DNA of 64,000 bases from CAZOZZ01 sp965262425 (GTDB lineage: Bacteria; Acidobacteriota; Terriglobia; 20CM-2-55-15): the NCBI GenBank assembly GCA_965262425.1, contig OZ253536.1, positions 3,720,001-3,784,000 on the forward strand. The letters run 5' to 3'. The position numbers and the translations under genes were made by a program. This document shows, one piece after another, positions 15,785-25,197 of the stretch; the first letter of the stretch is position 1, and the number at the start of each line of letters is the position of its first letter. The notes beneath the pieces are model-generated. The model did no database searches and was not told the DNA's origin. It worked only from the letters and a program-made list of their open reading frames with translations.

Positions 15785-16664
15785 GGATTTTGGTCACGGA
15801 TTTTCGTGCAACGACAAAGTCTTGATAGCTGATGAACTGTGCCCGACCGCACCAGGAACCGTAATAGGGACTCTCGACGCGAAAACTGGATTTCTGGAAC
15901 AATTCCCGAACCGTTTCTTCTTCATAGGCAAGCGCCGACTCGGGGTCGGCTTTGTTCGTCGTCAAACACCCCTCGATTCGGTGCACGAAAGCCTGGCCGC
16001 TCGATCCGGATTGGATCAATCGGGCCGACTCCTCATTCACAAGGAAGAAGCTTGAAAAGCAGGTCCCTCCCGGCTTAAGGACCCGAGCGATCTCCGAAAT
16101 ATAGTTCTCAAGGTCGGGGGGGAGCATGTGCGTAAATACCGAGTACAGGAATACGAAATCGAAGTAAGCCTCCTCGTATGGAAACCTGAACCTGGCGGCC
16201 GACAGTCCCCCGTCTGCGTTGTAGTGACTGTTGTAAACCGGGCAGTGCTGGAACTGAAAATTTGGATATGACGACGTGATGTTCTTCCGGCACCAGGTGA
16301 TCCCGTCAACCTTGGTGTCAAAGCCCCTGTATTCCCCGTCCGAAGACATGAGCTTCGTCAAGGGCAATGCCAAGCGACCCGTTCCACACCCTACGTCTAA
16401 CACACAATCCTTGGGCCCGAGGCCGCCGAACCGGACAAAGTAGTCCTTCATTTGCTCTCCGGAACGAATGTATTCGAGCGCCTCGGTTCGAGTCATCGAC
16501 CAGGGAGGGACCATCTCTTCTCTGCCCACCAGAGCATCCACGGCATCGTTAATCACTTTATAGAGTCGTTGCAGGGCCGGCTTGACCGAAACAGGAATGT
16601 ATTTCTCAAGTCTCGACTCGAGCCTCAACATCCCCTGCCTGAGCCAGTAAATGATGCTCTTCAC
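15777..16664 (-). CDS. Class I SAM-dependent methyltransferase
   Basis: 295 residues from the GTG at 16664, whose GTGA overlaps the stop of the dehydrogenase gene; an upstream in-frame start would run into that gene. Motif I is VLDVGCGTGRLALPL near residue 90, with post-motifs YFDFVFLYSVFTHM and EIARVLKPGGTCF. The fold is the UbiE/Cyp-type Rossmann methyltransferase. As third gene of a coupled run (kdsB-like, dehydrogenase, methyltransferase) it probably modifies a sugar of the surface glycan; the acceptor is not known. Confidence 0.85.
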   Translation of the reverse strand: MKSIIYWLRQGMLRLESRLEKYIPVSVKPALQRLYKVINDAVDALVGREEMVPPWSMTRTEALEYIRSGEQMKDYFVRFGGLGPKDCVLDVGCGTGRLALPLTKLMSSDGEYRGFDTKVDGITWCRKNITSSYPNFQFQHCPVYNSHYNADGGLSAARFRFPYEEAYFDFVFLYSVFTHMLPPDLENYISEIARVLKPGGTCFSSFFLVNEESARLIQSGSSGQAFVHRIEGCLTTNKADPESALAYEEETVRELFQKSSFRVESPYYGSWCGRAQFISYQDFVVARKSVTKILS

Positions 16665-17602
16665 GTCGAGTGTTGGGCGGTCTTGAAGAACTCCACCACG
16701 TTGTTGGAACATCGGAGTTCCATCGCGGCTCTTGAGGCGGTGGTTAGGGTGGCGACGTGGGGAGTGCAGAGAACTTGAGGCAGCTTCGAGAGGGGACCGT
16801 CGTAGGGTTCGTTTTCGAATACGTCCAGGGCGGCGGATGAGAGGCGGCCGGACTGGAGAGATTGGAGTAAGGCTTCCTCGTTGACGAGGTATCCTCGGGA
16901 CGTGTTGACGAGGCGGCTTCCTTCCTTCATCAAATGAAATTCCGGGGAGCCGAATAACACACCTGCGGCAGCGTCTCTGCCGGCATGGATTGAAACCAGG
17001 TCGGCTTCGGCGAGCAGTCGGTCCAGAGAGCAGATGTCGACGTGGTCCGGCACGTCGTTAGGATTCAATGCCGGGTCCGACACCAGAATCTTCGAATCAA
17101 ACGGTCGAAGTAAGGCATCTACGCGGCGCCCGATCCTTCCGAATCCGATAAGGCCGATGGTCCATTCCGACAGCAAGTGGCCGGTGTGTTTCTTCCAACT
17201 GGCGGCTAGGAAGTCGTTCACTTGCTGGGGGAAATTTCGGGCCAACGCGAGAATCATCGCGATCGTCATCTGTGCGACGGGTTCGACGACTTCCTCGATC
17301 GTGGTCAGAACTGGAATGTCCAGGCGGCGGGCGGCGGCGAGGTCGATCGCATCCGTGCCGATGCCGCACCGGCTGATGCACCGAAGCTTTGGCAACGATT
17401 CCAGTAGATCCGCGGCGTAAGGCTCGACGGCTGCGATCACCGCGTCGACCTGGGCTAGAGCGGACGGCAACTCCTCTCTCGTGATCCTCCGACCGGTTCG
17501 ATTCTCACGGACTTCAAAGCCGGCATTCTGAAGCAGACGGCGAGGGCTGTCGTCACTGTCGCAGAATTGGGACAAGGTGACGTAAACGATTTTTCGGTTC
17601 AT
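16661..17602 (-). CDS. D-isomer-specific 2-hydroxyacid dehydrogenase (SerA-like)
   Basis: 313 residues from ATG 17602 (MNRKIVYVTLSQFCD). The NAD-binding motif GLIGFGRIGRRV is near residue 150; catalytic Arg, Glu and His lie in VNTSRGYLVNEEALL, DVFENEPY and TPHVATLT. Its length is that of phosphoglycerate dehydrogenase-like enzymes without a regulatory ACT domain. It starts immediately after the kdsB-like stop and overlaps the methyltransferase, so it probably makes or uses a 2-keto/2-hydroxy acid for the surface glycan rather than serine. Confidence 0.85.
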   Translation of the reverse strand: MNRKIVYVTLSQFCDSDDSPRRLLQNAGFEVRENRTGRRITREELPSALAQVDAVIAAVEPYAADLLESLPKLRCISRCGIGTDAIDLAAARRLDIPVLTTIEEVVEPVAQMTIAMILALARNFPQQVNDFLAASWKKHTGHLLSEWTIGLIGFGRIGRRVDALLRPFDSKILVSDPALNPNDVPDHVDICSLDRLLAEADLVSIHAGRDAAAGVLFGSPEFHLMKEGSRLVNTSRGYLVNEEALLQSLQSGRLSSAALDVFENEPYDGPLSKLPQVLCTPHVATLTTASRAAMELRCSNNVVEFFKTAQHST

Positions 17603-17603
17603 G

Positions 17604-18371
17604 TCATGAAATGCGAGACAGGATGGCTCGCTGGCGTTCGTCCTCCTTGAGATATTTCTCCACCAGAGCGACTTCGTGCGGATAGTTGATTCCAGGGTAT
17701 CCTCGGGGCCATTCCACAGTCTGAAGCACGATGTCATTTTCTATGATGCGCGACTGCTCGATCGATCCCAAAAGTTCGAGGGGTGTGCGGTCCATGGCGT
17801 TGTAGCGCACCAGGAATGGACTCGAGTAGGCGAGGATGCCCAGTATCTTGCGGACTGGTTCGTAGGGGCCTTCGTCGAAGCCGAGGAAGGCGAAATCGCG
17901 GGTGCAGAAAAGCACTCGATTTGTTTTGGATACGACACACTTCACGATTGACTGGTCGGTCAGTTCTTCGATACTTTCGATCCTCGAAACCGCGTTCCAC
18001 GCGGGCGCGTCCGGGCGATCCTCGATCGCTTGAACCATTGTTCGGAGATCTTCCGGCAGGACGAGGATCTCGTCCCCCTGGACGTTGACCACGTGCGTGC
18101 AATCGATTTGGGTCATGGCTTCGGCGACGCGGTCGGTGGCGGCCTCATGGTCGGGGGAGGTCATGATTACCCGGCCTCCATGGCTCCGCACCACGTCGGC
18201 GATCATCTGGTCACATGTGGCGACGGCAATGTCGGAGAATGCTTCGCTCAAGGACACGCGGCGGCGAACGTGTTCGATCATGGGAAGGCCGGCGACCTGG
18301 AGGAGAGGTTTTCCGGGGAAGCGGCTGGCCGCCATTCGGGCGGGGATGATGGCGACGATCTTGGAGGTCAT
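17604..18371 (-). CDS. KdsB-like CMP-ulosonic acid synthetase
   Basis: 255 residues. The start SKIVAIIPARMAASRFPGKP is the nucleotide-binding signature of 3-deoxy-manno-octulosonate cytidylyltransferase, followed by VVNVQGDEI (metal-binding Asp), KTNRVLFCTRD and a C-terminal IEQSRIIENDI block. It would activate Kdo or a related ulosonic acid with CTP. KdsD- and KdsC-like genes are in the same locus, but no KdsA synthase is seen. Some positions differ from ordinary KdsB, so a variant sugar is possible. Confidence 0.85.
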   Translation of the reverse strand: MTSKIVAIIPARMAASRFPGKPLLQVAGLPMIEHVRRRVSLSEAFSDIAVATCDQMIADVVRSHGGRVIMTSPDHEAATDRVAEAMTQIDCTHVVNVQGDEILVLPEDLRTMVQAIEDRPDAPAWNAVSRIESIEELTDQSIVKCVVSKTNRVLFCTRDFAFLGFDEGPYEPVRKILGILAYSSPFLVRYNAMDRTPLELLGSIEQSRIIENDIVLQTVEWPRGYPGINYPHEVALVEKYLKEDERQRAILSRIS

Positions 18372-18412
18372 TTGGGAAAGGAGAATGAGCGATCCGAAAC
18401 CCTAGACTAGTC

Positions 18413-18760
18413 TTATTGGGGGAGGGTTCCGCAGTCTACGTTCAAGCACTGGCCGGTGATAGCGGACGATTCGTTGCCCGCCAGGAAACAGACCACGGCG
18501 GCGACCTCAGTTGCTGTGGGTAGACGACCCAGGGCGGTTTGGCTGACGGCGAACTCCCCGAGGTACTTGTCGACGGGATCGCCATGAGGAGGGGCGGCGG
18601 AATCCTTAAGAACGGCGTGGATTTGCTCTGTTTCCACGTAAACGGGGCACACGGCGTTAACTCGGATTCCCCGCGGGCCCAGTTCTTTGGCAAGAGACGG
18701 AGTGATGCCGTTCACGGCAAACTTGGCGGCGCATGCCACGGGATCCCAGCGTCCCTCGAA
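18413..18760 (-). pseudogene. C-terminal half of a short-chain dehydrogenase
   Basis: Reads ACAAKFAVNGITPSLAKELG, RGIRVNAVCPVYVETEQIH and ends SSAITGQCLNVDCGTLPQ, the second half of an SDR beginning around the active-site lysine. The Rossmann N-terminus (TGxxxGIG) is missing and the upstream DNA switches to a Gfo/Idh/MocA-type start, so a deletion has joined two genes. Confidence 0.7.
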
Positions 18761-18761
18761 A

Positions 18762-18887
18762 TCAGATCGTTGACACCGAACCCGCATTCGGTTCAACGAC
18801 GAGGATCCGGTCGACGTCGGGATGTTTCGCCAGAACCTGGCGGTGAATCTTGCCCATGTAGCCGAAACCGAATATAAGACAGTTCAT
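18762..18887 (-). pseudogene. N-terminal fragment of a Gfo/Idh/MocA-type oxidoreductase
   Basis: From ATG 18887 the frame reads MNCLIFGFGYMGKIHRQVLA and ...RILVVEPNAG before a stop at 18762. The GFGYMGKIH motif with following VLVVEP-type strand is the NAD(P)-binding start of Gfo/Idh/MocA sugar oxidoreductases, normally over 300 residues. Only 41 codons remain. It starts five bases after the stop of the glycosyltransferase-like gene, so it was part of that operon. Confidence 0.65.
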
Positions 18888-18891
18888 GGCG

Positions 18892-20523
18892 TCACCGGCC
18901 CCTCCCGGTCAGGCCAGTCGCCTCGCTAAAGCGATCGATGCTCTCCTCGCCGACGGGCATGACATAATTCCGGATGTAGCGGACGGCGCCCCGCCACTCC
19001 GCTTCAAGATCCCCGGGCGAGCGGCTTTCGTATCGAGCCATTTCCCGTACAAAACCTTCCGTTGAAGTACATCTTCGTCGCCAGGAATCCAGGGCATAAA
19101 GCGGATCTGAACCCCACATCGAATCTGTCTTCAGACAAACGGGAAGTAAACCATGCAGGATTCCGAAGAAGACTGTCGATGAACCACGATACAGTATCGC
19201 CGAAGCCCTTCGAAAGTCGTCGGCTATCGAGTCTCGATCGGAAATCACGACGTTTGGACGATCCCGCAGCGCAGTCGGAACCAATCCCAACGCCTTTTCC
19301 ATCGGCCAATTGGGATGGGATCGCAGCACGAAAGTGTAACCGGGAAGAGCGGAGGCACATTCGAAGGCGAAGGAAAACAGGAGTTCGATCTCAGAACCGA
19401 TTCCTTCAGGCAGCACGAGAACGCATCTCGCACCGGGCCCGGACGGAGCGTCAACGACGGGTCCCTGCTCACGGAAGCTCCCGAATCGCATGACCCGGGC
19501 GCCGTGGCCGACGTGACCGTCGCGCATCAGTGTGGCGGTTTCTTCTCCAAGCGCCAGTACGAGGTCCGGCAAGGATCTCTCGGGAACGTCGACAAAAGGT
19601 TTCGTCAGCGACAGAGCTTCCGAAAACACGGCCGTGTGCTGATAACCCACGGTCTGGCAACGACGAGATTCAAGCTTTGCCCCCCACCACATCGCCTTCT
19701 CCCACCCGTGGCCTTCGTAAAGCGTCAACAACACACGCGGGTCCCAGGTCTTCGCGACCGCCTGGCCAAGCCAAAAGTAAAGGCCTGTCTGTGTGACTAC
19801 GGGGGAAACGCAATCCCGGGAAACGAACCGATGAACTCGGGCGGTGAGAGCGTCTGATTCTTCGCTTCTTAGTTTCCGCAGTTTGAAAACGGTCCGGATC
19901 TGGTCGAACGCCATCCAAAGCGGCGCCCAGCAGGGCACGAGACATAGTTCAGGCAAACGCGCCTTGTCGGAAGTGGAGACGTGAGCCTGGGCGAATTGAT
20001 TCCAGTCCGATTCGGTGGTGTCACCGCACAGAAGCAGCATCGACACCCCCCGACGGCTCAGACGAGACTGAAGATCACCGTAGTAGAAATCCACGTCGTC
20101 GTCGAACCGTCTGGGTCCAAAACACCAGGTCTTGACGACTATGCTGAATGGATGAGCTCGCAGTTCCCGAATCGGACGCCGAAAGCGCCACTGCAGAGAT
20201 ATCAACTTACCGCAGAGCCGAAACGCGTTGATCAAACAGATAAACGCACGCGCCAAAACCCACTTGCTTCGGCTCATCCGACGAGCGAGATCGACGAAAG
20301 GCGATCCGCCCAGACTGTCCAGGCCGCCTGGCTCGACGTCCAGTCCCGACATGAGTGCCCGCTGCACAGGATGAACTGGGTGCTTCGGGTGAATCCACAG
20401 AATCGACAGAACAGGCAGGGTGGGACACTTCAGCCTGACTTCATTGAGCGCCTCCGCAACTCGGTCAAACTCGTAGGGTATCGTAGCCACCGCGGGACCA
20501 GGCGATCGAGGAGACGCAATCAA
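18892..20523 (-). CDS. Putative surface-polysaccharide biosynthesis protein (GT-B-like)
   Basis: 543 residues, no signal peptide. The N-terminal half is basic and poorly conserved; the C-terminal half carries GYQHTAVFSEAL, VLVLPEGIGSEIELLFSF, YTFVLRSHPNWPME and RASAILYRGSSTVFFGILHG, a pattern like GT-B glycosyltransferases/CDP-glycerol transferases (HPxxP and GSST loops). The start codon appears to be TTG and could be further in. Its place between sugar genes supports a role in glycan assembly. The exact reaction is unknown. Confidence 0.6.
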   Translation of the reverse strand: MIASPRSPGPAVATIPYEFDRVAEALNEVRLKCPTLPVLSILWIHPKHPVHPVQRALMSGLDVEPGGLDSLGGSPFVDLARRMSRSKWVLARAFICLINAFRLCGKLISLQWRFRRPIRELRAHPFSIVVKTWCFGPRRFDDDVDFYYGDLQSRLSRRGVSMLLLCGDTTESDWNQFAQAHVSTSDKARLPELCLVPCWAPLWMAFDQIRTVFKLRKLRSEESDALTARVHRFVSRDCVSPVVTQTGLYFWLGQAVAKTWDPRVLLTLYEGHGWEKAMWWGAKLESRRCQTVGYQHTAVFSEALSLTKPFVDVPERSLPDLVLALGEETATLMRDGHVGHGARVMRFGSFREQGPVVDAPSGPGARCVLVLPEGIGSEIELLFSFAFECASALPGYTFVLRSHPNWPMEKALGLVPTALRDRPNVVISDRDSIADDFRRASAILYRGSSTVFFGILHGLLPVCLKTDSMWGSDPLYALDSWRRRCTSTEGFVREMARYESRSPGDLEAEWRGAVRYIRNYVMPVGEESIDRFSEATGLTGRGR

Positions 20524-20908
20524 ACAAGTTCAAGAATGGATCGGAGGCGTTCGCTCGAGACACAGACAATCCAGCGAGCCACAGATAGGATCGGGGCAAG
20601 TTCTTGAGCTAAGGGATGTTAAACCGAACGGGCCAGTTCCAGTTATCGCCGGTTTCGCTATCTCGATCCGCTTGGACAGGGTTGCACCACGATCTCAAGC
20701 TTCTCCCACGCCTTCATGCTGTCCCGCAAGTCCTCGCTGGGAAAGCCGATAATCTGATTAGGTATCGACCGTATGCGTTGCACCGTTCTGGACCTGCTCT
20801 TGACCGCTACGCGACCGGGCGACCACGACAAATCAGTTTACCGCAAGTCTCGTCCGTGATGTTCGAATCGTCAACGACGGCTGACCCGTGTCCACGGTAA
20901 ATTTATTC
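20524..20908. other. Gap without intact gene
   Basis: The minus strand reads a short fragment PNQIIGFPSEDLRDSMKAWE near 20690-20760 with stops on both sides, perhaps a gene remnant. Otherwise nothing recognised in about 385 bases. Confidence 0.4.
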
Positions 20909-21485
20909 TCAGAAAGTGCATGATCTGAGGATTGAATTTTTGGGTCTTCCGCAGAATTTGTGGGTAAAACCGTCTTCCATCGCCGCTTGAGGAGACCACG
21001 GTGCTCGCCAAGCCTCAAGGCTTCCCTCGCAAGCTCGGCGGCTGCGCCGGCCTTGACCCTCGGCTGCGCTCCGCGGTGTCGGCTGGTGTGGGCGATGGGG
21101 AACGGGGCCTCCGGCGGGGGCTCCGGGCACCGGGTGTAGGCGTCCGACCGAAGTGGGTACTGGAATATTCGCCGTCGAACAAAAGAATAAGGTACTTTGT
21201 TTCAATTACTTATGTGCGCACAGGCCTTTGGACTGCCCACAAATTCTGCGGAGGAGGCAATTTTTGGTCATCCTCAAGTAGTCGAAGACAAGGCGCGTAC
21301 TGAACGAGAGCTTGCGCATCAATTGGGCGATCGATTGAGGGGTTTCTGAAAAGACTTGAGAATGCCGACGGCAAAGCGTCGCAGGCGGGAGTTTTCCGGG
21401 CCGAAGTCGCTTCGGATTCGGTTGCGGTCCTCGTAACCACTATTCGCCTGAAGCCACTCCACGAGGATACTTTCAGCTGGAATCT
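20909..21485 (-). pseudogene. 3' remnant of a transposase gene carrying MITE copy 3
   Basis: The minus strand reads ILVEWLQANSGYEDRNRIRS, ENSRLRRFAVGILKSFQKPL, then in a shifted frame SIAQLMRKLSFSTRLVFDYL and RMTKNS. The MITE (20942-21258) interrupts the last codons, after which ILRSCTF and a stop follow at 20909. The ending VFDYLRMTKNS resembles the C-terminus of a transposase group related to ISAs1-like or unclassified IS proteins; the family is uncertain. The catalytic part is missing. Confidence 0.55.
20942..21258 (+). mobile_element. MITE-like element, copy 3
   Basis: 317 bp, plus orientation. Flanks AATTTTT on the left and AATTTTTG on the right give a 7-8 bp target duplication. Inserted in the tail of a transposase remnant. 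Confidence 0.9.
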
Positions 21486-21530
21486 ATTTCGTGAGAGCGC
21501 TTATTGTTCCTATACTCCCGAGCGTCCGTG
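21447..21530 (+). repeat. Direct repeat D1 (left copy)
   Basis: GAAGCCACTCCACGAGGATA, TTCAGCTGGAATCTATTTCG, TGAGAGCGCTTATTGTTCCT follow one another here, with a near copy at 25400-25480. The pair bracket the KdsD-radical SAM-IS3 block. Part of it reads as the 5' edge of the transposase remnant. Confidence 0.75.
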
Positions 21531-21532
21531 AA

Positions 21533-22561
21533 CTAGATTCCGGCTGCGAGCAAATCGGCCAGGTGAAGGATACCGACAACACGGTTTCCCTCATCGACGA
21601 TGGGAAGAACCGACGTCCTTTTCTCTCGGGTGGCCATGACGTTCAAAGCATCCCACGCCTTTTCAGTCTGCAGGATCGCGCTAGGATTGGAATTCATCAA
21701 TTCCGAGATGGAGAAATCAAAGATGCTTTTCTCCTCCTCAAGAACGCGACGGATATCGAAGTCAGTAACGATCCCGCACAAGCAACCGTTTTCATCCACT
21801 ACTGACACCGCTCCGGCCTGTCCTTCCGTAATTCGAATCAGCATCACCTTGATTGAATCCCCACGAAATACGACAGGATTAAATTTCCCGCTCCGCATCA
21901 CTTTCGAGACCGTTAACGTCAGCCGTTTGCCCAACTGCCCTCCCGGATGATGCCGGGCGAACTCGTCTACCGAAAACTTCTTGAGCTTCATCAAGGCAAC
22001 GGCGATCGCATCACCGACGGCAAGGGCAGCTGTGGAACTGGCGGTTGGCGCCAGATTCAGCACACATGCCTCGCGGGGAACCTCCAGATTCACACAGATG
22101 TCGCACATTCGTCCAACAGTGGAGCCGGGCACTCCGGTGAGCGCAATCAGGGTAACGTCGATCGTCTTCAAAACCGTCAGCAGCCCGATCAGTTCCGTGC
22201 TTTCCCCACTTTTTCCTAAGGCAATGACCACATCTCCACTTTGAACGATTCCGACGTCTCCATGAAGGGCCTCGGATGGATGAAGGAAAACCGCCGCCGT
22301 CCCAGTGCTCGTTAGAGTCGCTGCAACCTTCGAAGCGATGATTCCTGACTTGCCAACACCCGTCACAACCACCTTGCCGTCGCAACCGTTGATCGCCTCC
22401 ACAGCCCGTGCGAACTCTGGCCCGACCCTATCGTGAATGCACTGCAACCCCTCGATCTCGATGGCCAGGACCCGTCGGATTTCGTCGAGTATCCCTTCGG
22501 TCGCCTCGTCGGGAGGAGACGGCTTCTGTTCAGAAGCGTTAGGTTGAAAACCGGCACTCAT
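21533..22561 (-). CDS. kdsD: D-arabinose 5-phosphate isomerase (KdsD/KpsF family)
   Basis: 342 residues. The SIS domain (residues about 40-190) shows VVVTGVGKSGIIASKVAATL, TGTAAVFLHPSEALHGDVG and VVIALGKSGESTE; the catalytic His region is DEFARHHPGGQLGKRL. Two CBS domains follow (VSKVMRSGKFNPVV, DFDIRRVLEEE, ISELMNSNPSAI, VVGILHLADLL). This is the full KpsF/GutQ/KdsD architecture that converts ribulose 5-phosphate to arabinose 5-phosphate for Kdo synthesis. It agrees with the KdsB- and KdsC-like genes of the locus. Confidence 0.93.
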   Translation of the reverse strand: MSAGFQPNASEQKPSPPDEATEGILDEIRRVLAIEIEGLQCIHDRVGPEFARAVEAINGCDGKVVVTGVGKSGIIASKVAATLTSTGTAAVFLHPSEALHGDVGIVQSGDVVIALGKSGESTELIGLLTVLKTIDVTLIALTGVPGSTVGRMCDICVNLEVPREACVLNLAPTASSTAALAVGDAIAVALMKLKKFSVDEFARHHPGGQLGKRLTLTVSKVMRSGKFNPVVFRGDSIKVMLIRITEGQAGAVSVVDENGCLCGIVTDFDIRRVLEEEKSIFDFSISELMNSNPSAILQTEKAWDALNVMATREKRTSVLPIVDEGNRVVGILHLADLLAAGI

Positions 22562-22582
22562 GTCGAATGGGTATGAGAACGA

Positions 22583-23734
22583 TCAATCTCGCAAGACGGC
22601 CAGACCATCGGCATACTTCCTACTCACGGATTTCGAACTGATGTCCTTTGCGTCTACCAGATTGTACAGATCTGTATTTGAAAGCTTGACGGCCTCTTCT
22701 GCTGAAAGATTGTGACGGTTCGTGTATACCAGAGCATCGGCGCGCGGGAGAAGTTGGTCGCACTGGTCGCAGTAGGGAAACAACCCAAACTTCTTGGTGC
22801 GATGAGCCATCCGCAACATCCTGTACTTCTTGCCGTCTAGAATCTCGAGAATGGGTGTCGTAAACGCATTGCCTAGAACAATCTGATTGTTGTAATCGTA
22901 GCAGCAAGGAACGACCTCACCGTTCCACTGAATCTGCAAGGGACCGTTTTCCGGGCGACCGCAGGTGGTCTTCGATTCCGGAGTCTGGTGACGCTCACGG
23001 TAGTTACGACCGTCACCGAAGTTGTGAGGTTTCCAGATCTCGATCGCGTCCGCCAGGGGTTCCCAGTATTCGCGGAAAGCATCGGTGTCTTCCTCGTTCT
23101 CTTTCAGAACCAGGTAGGAGACCTGCAGCTTAGGAGTCTTCGAACCGAGTTCCTCACGCAGCTTCAAAAAACTCATCAGATTCTGTATTGTCTGGTGAAA
23201 ATCCAGTTTTTTCATGACGGCGTTGTACGTCTCCGGCCGCGTACCATAAACGCTCACGCGAAGTTCATCCAGTCCTGCGGTAATCAACCCCCTCGCCCGC
23301 TTGTCATCGAGCAGCGAAGCGTTCGAGATCAGATAGGTGCTCAGCCCGCGATCGTGTGCGTAGGCGACCTTTTGACTCAGGGTCGAGTCCATCAAGGGTT
23401 CTCCAAAACCGGTAAGAACGACCTTTCGGGCACCCATTGGGACTATTTCGTCGATGCTGGATGCGTACTCATCAAACGCCATCACCCCATGTTCACGTCC
23501 GTGCTCATGCAAATCACGCGGGCACATGATACAGGTGGCATTGCAGTGGTCGGTTGTCTCGTACCTAACCTCTGTATGGAGCAGTCGCGTAATAGGCGCG
23601 TCGCTCTGTTCGGCAACCAGCCGATCTACCTCAGCGCGACTCAGTTCGTTAAAATCGATACTTCCGTCATTGATCAAACGGTCCTGGGAGTATCGATCAG
23701 GCTCCTGACGCTTCCCAGCCTGTTGATAGGACAT
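22583..23734 (-). CDS. Radical SAM/SPASM-domain protein
   Basis: 383 residues. The [4Fe-4S]-SAM motif CNATCIMCPRD is near residue 63, followed by GFGEPLMD (the GGEP-type motif). The C-terminal SPASM-like region has CGRPENGPLQIQWNGEVVPC, CYDYNN and FPYCDQCDQLL as extra cluster ligands. Such proteins modify sugars or peptides; within a polysaccharide locus a sugar dehydration or epimerisation role is plausible but unproven. It is followed by kdsD with a 21-base gap, likely one transcript. Confidence 0.85.
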   Translation of the reverse strand: MSYQQAGKRQEPDRYSQDRLINDGSIDFNELSRAEVDRLVAEQSDAPITRLLHTEVRYETTDHCNATCIMCPRDLHEHGREHGVMAFDEYASSIDEIVPMGARKVVLTGFGEPLMDSTLSQKVAYAHDRGLSTYLISNASLLDDKRARGLITAGLDELRVSVYGTRPETYNAVMKKLDFHQTIQNLMSFLKLREELGSKTPKLQVSYLVLKENEEDTDAFREYWEPLADAIEIWKPHNFGDGRNYRERHQTPESKTTCGRPENGPLQIQWNGEVVPCCYDYNNQIVLGNAFTTPILEILDGKKYRMLRMAHRTKKFGLFPYCDQCDQLLPRADALVYTNRHNLSAEEAVKLSNTDLYNLVDAKDISSKSVSRKYADGLAVLRD

Positions 23735-23799
23735 CCCTAAAAATCTCCTTCCTTGCTAGCCGTCACTTACTCTTGCCTTTGCCTCTCCATGACGTCTAT

Positions 23800-25197
23800 T
23801 GGAGTGCGCCCCGTGAACTGGAGAGTTATTTCCCTAGGATTAGTACAGGCCGATCAGCGGGTTTCATGTTCACAAGAGCGTCTTCAAACTCATTCGGCGG
23901 AACGTAGCCGATAGAGGAGTGAAGGCGCTTGAAGTTATAGACTTCCTCGATGAAGAAGGGAAGCCTTTCGATCACGTCGTCGTAGGTTTCATAGTTCCAT
24001 AAGTGAACCTCCTCGTATTTGAGAGTCTTGTAGAACGACTCGATGAATGCATTGTCGTAGGGATTGCCCTTGGCAGACATGCTGATCTGGACCCCGTGTT
24101 CACCGAGTAGGTCGACATAGTCGGCCGAAGCGTACTGGCTGCCGCGGTCTGAGTGGTGAATGCAGTCGGGACCAGGCCGCCGAGAGTCGAGAGCCATGCG
24201 AAGAGCGGCGACGCACAGGGCGCTGTCGATCCGCTTGGAGATCGCCCAACCGACGATCCTGCGAGAATACAGATCCAGAATCGCCGCCAGATAGACGAAG
24301 CTGGAGCGAATCCGGATGTAAGTGATGTCGGCGACCCACACTTCGTTGAGTGCACGAACCTTCCGATTCTTGATCAGATTCGGATAGATCGGTAGCTGGT
24401 GTTTCGAATCGGTGGTCCGTATGAACGCACGCCAAACGATGGGTCCGAGATCGTACTTGCCCATTACGCGGCGAACACGTTTGGCGTTGACCTGGATGCC
24501 ACGACGGTCCAGTTCCCGCACGATGCGACGGTAGCCGTAACCCGGGAATTCAGCATGAATGTCGTCGATCTGGAGACGCAGTTTCTCATCCTCGGCTTCA
24601 CGCCGCTGCCGGTCCGATCGGTCCGGCTTGTAGTAGTAGCTGCTGGGCGCCAAGCCGGTCACTTGGCACGCTTTCGAAACTGATCCAAGTTGTTCGAGGT
24701 GATCGCGGACGTATTGGCGCTTTTCCGCTGTCGAACCCAAACTTGCAGTTTTTTTAGGTGTTCGATTTGCATGACCAGGTCGCCGATCTTCGCCTTCAGC
24801 TTCTCGTTCTCGGCTTCCAATTGGCGCTCCTGTCGGGACGGCTGGTCTGCCAGAGCGCTGACGTTGCTGCGATACTGTTTTCGCCACCGTTCGATCAGGC
24901 TTCGCGAAATTTGATACTCGCGTGCGGCCTGGGCCATCGTTACTTGCCCGGTCTCGACCTGTTCGACCATCTGGCGTTTGAATTCGGGTTCGAACTTTCG
25001 ACGGATTTTTCCCATTTCGAATATCGGTGTCCTTTGCGACCGGCCCAAAAACGACTCGCGCGAGAGGATGTGGAAAATGCCACGTCTGATGGAAATCCGT
25101 AAACAACACGGATTCCCACAGCCGTTTGGAAAAGCCTCGCAAAAAACGCTCTGCTTTACCACATTTTCCACAGCCTCGACGGCGGGCTCTCATTCCA
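23800..25197 (-). mobile_element. IS3-family insertion sequence
   Basis: About 1.4 kb. The left end TGGAGTGCGCCCCGTG and the complement of the right end TGGAATGAGAGCCCG form an imperfect inverted repeat starting TGGA. It holds two overlapping frames joined by an A-rich slip site. A clear 3-4 bp target duplication is not seen. It lies just upstream of the radical SAM gene and may affect its promoter. Confidence 0.8.
23826..25015 (-). CDS. IS3-family transposase OrfAB (programmed -1 frameshift)
   Basis: OrfA (25015 to 24659) starts MGKIRRKFEPEFKRQMVEQV with the helix-turn-helix VTMAQAAREYQISRSLIERW and a leucine-zipper-like LEAENEKLKAKIGDLVMQIE. OrfB, ending at 23826, has the rve/DDE domain: Asp in NEVWVADITYIR, Asp in CIHHSDRGSQYAS, Glu in NPYDNAFIESFYKTLK. 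The two meet at C-CTA-AAA-AAA-CTG near 24750, where a -1 slip gives the fusion. Both frames are otherwise intact. Confidence 0.9.

Noticed and set aside
20616..20900. Plus-strand 94-residue frame as a gene
   Set aside because: No ribosome binding site, no motif, low-complexity composition; the region more likely contains minus-strand remnants.
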